A DNA stretch of 64,000 bases from Rhizobacter koreensis (GTDB lineage Bacteria; Pseudomonadota; Gammaproteobacteria; Burkholderiales; Burkholderiaceae_C). The stretch's first letter is position 1. Every line of letters starts with the position of its first letter. Shown one piece after another: positions 61,100-64,000 of the stretch. A program made the position numbers and the translations under genes. Below the pieces are notes generated by a model that ran no database searches, had not been told where the DNA came from, and saw nothing but the letters and a program-made list of their open reading frames with translations. The stretch is taken from positions 62,001 through 126,000 of the forward strand of contig NZ_JABWMJ010000011.1 of assembly GCF_013366375.1 (NCBI RefSeq), written 5' to 3'.

Positions 61100-62209
61100 T
61101 CAGGACGCCATCGCACGCAGGGCTTCCCGAACCGCAGAAATCACCCGCGCCGTCTCGTCCGCACTTTGGGTGGGCCCCATCGGGAGACTGAGCACCTGAT
61201 CCTGGCGCGCCTCGGCGAGTGGCAGGCTGCCTCGCTGCAGGCCGAGCGCGGCGTAGGCAGGTTGCAGATGGGGTGCGACCGGGTAGTGGATCATGGTGGC
61301 CACGCCGAGGTCGCGCAACCGGGCAGCCAGCTCGTCGCGTTGGGGGTGCCGCACCACATACAAATGCCAGACGGCATCGCGATGCGAGCCGATCGTTGGC
61401 AACTCGAGCGGCGCGTTGGCCAGCGCGGCGGTGTACTGGGCTGCGATGCGCGAACGGTGAGCATTGTCGTCGTCCAGGAAAGGCAGCTTCGCGCCGAGGA
61501 CTGCTGCCTGCAACTCGTCGAGACGCGAGTTGAAGCCGATCACCTCATGGTGATACTTCATGCGTGACCCGTAGTTGCGCAATGCATGCAGTCGCTCGGC
61601 CAGCTCAGCGTCGTCGGTGGTGACCGCACCGCCGTCGCCAAGCGCGCCGAGGTTCTTCCCGGGGTAGAAGCTCCAGCAGACCAGATCCCCATGCGCCCCG
61701 ATGCGGCGCCCGCGGTAGCGGGCACCATGCGCCTGCGCAGCGTCCTCGACCACTCGCAACCGGTGTCGGCGCGCCACGTCGAGAATCGGCTCGAGGTCGG
61801 CGGGCTCACCATACAGGTGAACCGGGATGATCACCTTCGTGCGCGGCGTGATGGCGGTTTCGATCCGGGCTGGGTCGATGTTGAAGCCGTCGGCTACCGG
61901 CTCGACGGGTACGGGAGTCGCTCCGACATGACTGACGGCCAGCCAGGTCGCCACGAACGTGTGCGATGGAACGATCACCTCGTCGCCGGGGCCAATGCCC
62001 AATGCACGCAGGCTCAACGTGAGTGCATCGAGTCCGTTCGCGACGCCGATCGCATGCCGAGCCTCGCAAAATGCTGCGAAGGCCTGCTCGAAACGGGGTA
62101 GCTCGCTACCGAGGATGTACCAGCCCGAGGCCAGGACGCGCTCGACCGCCTCATGGATCGCTTCGGCGTGGCGACCATTGACTTGCTTCAGGTCCAGGAA
62201 TGGAATCAT
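61100..62209 (-). CDS. DegT/DnrJ/EryC1 sugar aminotransferase (FdtB/QdtB-like)
   Basis: This PLP-dependent aminotransferase of 369 residues probably aminates C-3 of a dTDP-3-keto-6-deoxyhexose. The family start is MIPFLDLKQVNGRHAEAIHE. NGLDALTLSLRALGIGPGDE binds PLP phosphate. The Schiff-base Lys is in SFYPGKNLGALGDGG near residue 184. The ATG overlaps the stop of the ketoisomerase gene by 4 bases, which supports the C-3 assignment, because these two enzymes act in sequence. Confidence 0.88.
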   Translation of the reverse strand: MIPFLDLKQVNGRHAEAIHEAVERVLASGWYILGSELPRFEQAFAAFCEARHAIGVANGLDALTLSLRALGIGPGDEVIVPSHTFVATWLAVSHVGATPVPVEPVADGFNIDPARIETAITPRTKVIIPVHLYGEPADLEPILDVARRHRLRVVEDAAQAHGARYRGRRIGAHGDLVCWSFYPGKNLGALGDGGAVTTDDAELAERLHALRNYGSRMKYHHEVIGFNSRLDELQAAVLGAKLPFLDDDNAHRSRIAAQYTAALANAPLELPTIGSHRDAVWHLYVVRHPQRDELAARLRDLGVATMIHYPVAPHLQPAYAALGLQRGSLPLAEARQDQVLSLPMGPTQSADETARVISAVREALRAMAS

Positions 62210-62616
62210 GCTGCCTTCGCCGCCTCGATGAAGCGCCCGTAGTCGCGGTAGTAGTCGTCCTCGTCGTAGAGGTTGGATGCCAGCACCATGCACACCGAAC
62301 CCGACGAAAAGTTGTCGAGCTCGCGCCACATCATCGGGCAGACGTACAGGCCCACGTACGACCGATTGAGGTGAAACACCTTCTTGGCGCGGCCGTCGTC
62401 CAGATGGACGTCGAAGCTGCCCGACATCGCGACGATGAGCTGCCGCAACGCCTTGTGAGCGTGTCCACCACGCTCGGAGCCGCCCGGCACGTCGTAAAGG
62501 TAGTACACGCGCCGGATGTCGAAGTCGACGTGGCGCCCGCCCTCGATGAACGTGAGATTCCCGCGCGGGTCGTTGATCCGCGGCAGATCGATCAGCCTGC
62601 AGTCGGCCAGTGGCAT
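62206..62616 (-). CDS. dTDP-4-keto-6-deoxyglucose 3,4-ketoisomerase (FdtA/QdtA, WxcM-like cupin)
   Basis: This 136-residue cupin isomerises the 4-keto sugar to the 3-keto form before transamination. The segments LIDLPRINDPRGNLTFIEGG, YLYDVPGGSERGGHAHKALR and LNRSYVGLYVCPMMWRELDN are typical, with two active-site His in GGHAHK. FdtA gives the galacto and QdtA the gluco product, and I cannot decide between them from sequence. The dTDP-glucose synthase and dehydratase genes must lie elsewhere. Confidence 0.86.
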   Translation of the reverse strand: MPLADCRLIDLPRINDPRGNLTFIEGGRHVDFDIRRVYYLYDVPGGSERGGHAHKALRQLIVAMSGSFDVHLDDGRAKKVFHLNRSYVGLYVCPMMWRELDNFSSGSVCMVLASNLYDEDDYYRDYGRFIEAAKAA

Positions 62617-62637
62617 GACGTCTCGGCTCCGTTCCGG

Positions 62638-64000
62638 TCACGCCACCGTGCCGGGGTCGGCGCGACGCGTTTTCTTGTAGCGGCTCGTGTAGAGCGCCCC
62701 GTCGGCGATCACCACGCGCGCTGGCACCTTGTAGGCGGCGAGCCGCTCCTTGCAGGCGACACGCACGCGCGACTTCAGTTGCTCGATCGGCTCGGGTTCG
62801 GCCAGCGCGATGCGCGCAACGATGATCTGACCGAGGAGGGCGTTGCTTTCGCCGAAGACGGCGACGTCGACCACGTTCGGCAAGTCCATGATCACTTCCT
62901 CGATCTCGGCCGGATAGACCTTCTGCCCGCCGACGTTGATGAGGTCGGTGACGCGGCCGAGGATGCGGAAGTAGTCGCCTTCGACCTCGACCCGGTCCTG
63001 CGTGTTGAACCAGCCATCGGCGTCGAAAGCGGACGGTGCGTTGAGGTAGCCGACCATCGAGAACTCGGACTTGATCCAGAGAATGTCATTGACGACCTTG
63101 GTCTCGAACCCGGCACCGCCGATGCGCATCCATAGCGAGCCGTCGTCGCGCGACTTCGAGCCGAGCACGCCGACTTCCGAGAGGCCGTAGGTCTGCTGCA
63201 GCTTCACGTTCGGTAGTGCTTCGCGCACACGGTCGAGCGTCGCCTGCGGCATGACCTCGGTGCCGTAGGTGATGCGGGTCAGCGACGAGAGGTCGTACGT
63301 CTCGTGCGCGCGGGAAGCCATGAGCAGGTTGAGGAACGACGGCGTGGTTGGCAGAAGCGCCACTTGGTGCCGCTCGATGGCCTCGCAAATGCTCTTGATC
63401 GAACGGTCGGCCACGCTGACGACGGTGCCAAGGCTCGACGTGATCGCGAGGATGGTGTTGAAGCCGCCGAAGTGGTCGAACATCAGAAACGGGACGGCGA
63501 CCACGGGCTCGCGCTGGGTCAGGAACTTGTTCGCGACCCGCTCGACGTCGTGCAGGATGCCCTTCGGCTTGCCGGTCGAACCTGACGAGAACAGCACCAT
63601 GCCGGGGGCGCCGGTGGCGACGAAGTCGCGGAGCAACGCGTTGTCGCAGGCGACCGCATGCCGCTGCAGCACCGGCTCGGTGGCGCCCGCGGGAAAGTCG
63701 AAGCGCCAGTCGCACCCGCTGATCGCCAGCGCGGTGTCGACCTCGACAACCGACTCGCGCGTCAACGGGATCACGATGTTGGCGTTCCGTCCGAGCGCCA
63801 GCATCAACGCGAACGCCTCGGGTGTGTAGTCGCCGAGGATTAGCACGCGCTCGCCGGCGTTGACGCCGTTGTCGGCAAGGACACGCCCGAAGCGATCGAT
63901 CAGCCCACGGAGCTCACCGTAGGTGACACTGCGGTCCTCGTGCACGAACGCCGTCTTATGCGGCTGGGACGCAAACCGATCGACGAGCCATTCGAGTGCC
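62638..64000 (-). CDS. Acyl-adenylate-forming ligase (AMP-binding), 5' end outside window
   Basis: This is an ANL-superfamily enzyme, at least 454 residues. The frame is open to the window edge and reads LEWLVDRFASQPHKTAFVHE before the GTG at 63945, so the true start is further right. Motifs: LFSSGSTGKPKGI (A3), QTYGLSEVG (A5), NTQDRVEVEG (A7), RVTDLINVGGQKVYPAEIEE (A8) and the C-terminal Lys region SRYKKTRR. It would activate a carboxylic acid for transfer to CoA or a carrier. In a sugar cluster this may supply an acyl group for an amino sugar. The acid is unknown. Confidence 0.88.
   Translation of the reverse strand, partial: ALEWLVDRFASQPHKTAFVHEDRSVTYGELRGLIDRFGRVLADNGVNAGERVLILGDYTPEAFALMLALGRNANIVIPLTRESVVEVDTALAISGCDWRFDFPAGATEPVLQRHAVACDNALLRDFVATGAPGMVLFSSGSTGKPKGILHDVERVANKFLTQREPVVAVPFLMFDHFGGFNTILAITSSLGTVVSVADRSIKSICEAIERHQVALLPTTPSFLNLLMASRAHETYDLSSLTRITYGTEVMPQATLDRVREALPNVKLQQTYGLSEVGVLGSKSRDDGSLWMRIGGAGFETKVVNDILWIKSEFSMVGYLNAPSAFDADGWFNTQDRVEVEGDYFRILGRVTDLINVGGQKVYPAEIEEVIMDLPNVVDVAVFGESNALLGQIIVARIALAEPEPIEQLKSRVRVACKERLAAYKVPARVVIADGALYTSRYKKTRRADPGTVA

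Overview
The window is about 64 kb of high-GC, gene-dense chromosome. Gene content and order point to a betaproteobacterium of the order Burkholderiales. The indicators are a complex I operon ending in a NUDIX gene and a DUF1178 gene, a Bug-family solute receptor, a glnA-ntrB-ntrC locus, and methylmalonyl-CoA/propionyl-CoA genes arranged in the betaproteobacterial way. The family or genus cannot be fixed from the sequence alone. No phage, transposase, CRISPR array, rRNA or tRNA was found.

Region 1 (1-14.8 kb, + strand) is the nuo operon from nuoD (its first codons lie outside the window) to nuoN. It is followed without a gap by an ADP-sugar-type NUDIX hydrolase and a DUF1178 protein. NuoL carries a long histidine-rich insertion and NuoG a Gly/Gln-rich one.

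Region 2 (14.8-34.5 kb) is a mosaic of short units. They include a DUF2917 gene divergent from a LysR regulator with two identical-architecture T-N11-A boxes between them, a GlcD-type FAD dehydrogenase, DUF2069 and YihY membrane proteins, and an AlkB-like dioxygenase. A cNMP/TrxR-like flavoprotein follows, with a one-base frameshift near its 3' end. Next are a PchB-like chorismate mutase and a TrpE(G)-like chorismate enzyme whose amidotransferase domain is degenerate, then a Bug receptor and a collapsed remnant of sodC. The rest is an SDR, a YjbQ-family protein, an EamA transporter, a Na/Pi symporter, a GntR regulator and a membrane diguanylate cyclase.

Region 3 (33.4-45.1 kb) starts with a tight envelope-related run: YncE-like propeller, NodB-type deacetylase, fatty acid hydroxylase, EI24/CysZ-like protein and MoaB/CinA-like protein. 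It continues with glnA behind a good sigma-54 promoter, a small secreted protein, and ntrB-ntrC, which should activate that promoter. It ends with a secreted methyltransferase, a histone-H1-like Ala/Lys protein and folA on the minus strand.

Region 4 (45.2-53.7 kb, + strand) is a complete propionyl-CoA to succinyl-CoA operon: methylmalonyl-CoA mutase, MeaB, a BUD32/Kdo-kinase-like protein with a degenerate catalytic loop, both propionyl-CoA carboxylase subunits, and a VOC-family epimerase candidate.

Region 5 (53.8-64 kb, - strand) is the distal part of an O-antigen/exopolysaccharide cluster that runs past the right edge. It holds an acyl-adenylate ligase, an FdtA/QdtA-type ketoisomerase with its sugar aminotransferase, a Wzx flippase, a Wzy-like polymerase, three family-2 glycosyltransferases and asparagine synthase. 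It predicts a 3-amino-3,6-dideoxyhexose in the repeat unit.

The strongest things to check are the paired LysR boxes, the flavoprotein frameshift, the chorismate gene pair with a dead amidotransferase domain, the sodC remnant, and the probable pseudokinase in the propionate operon. I did not find a clearly new multi-gene system.
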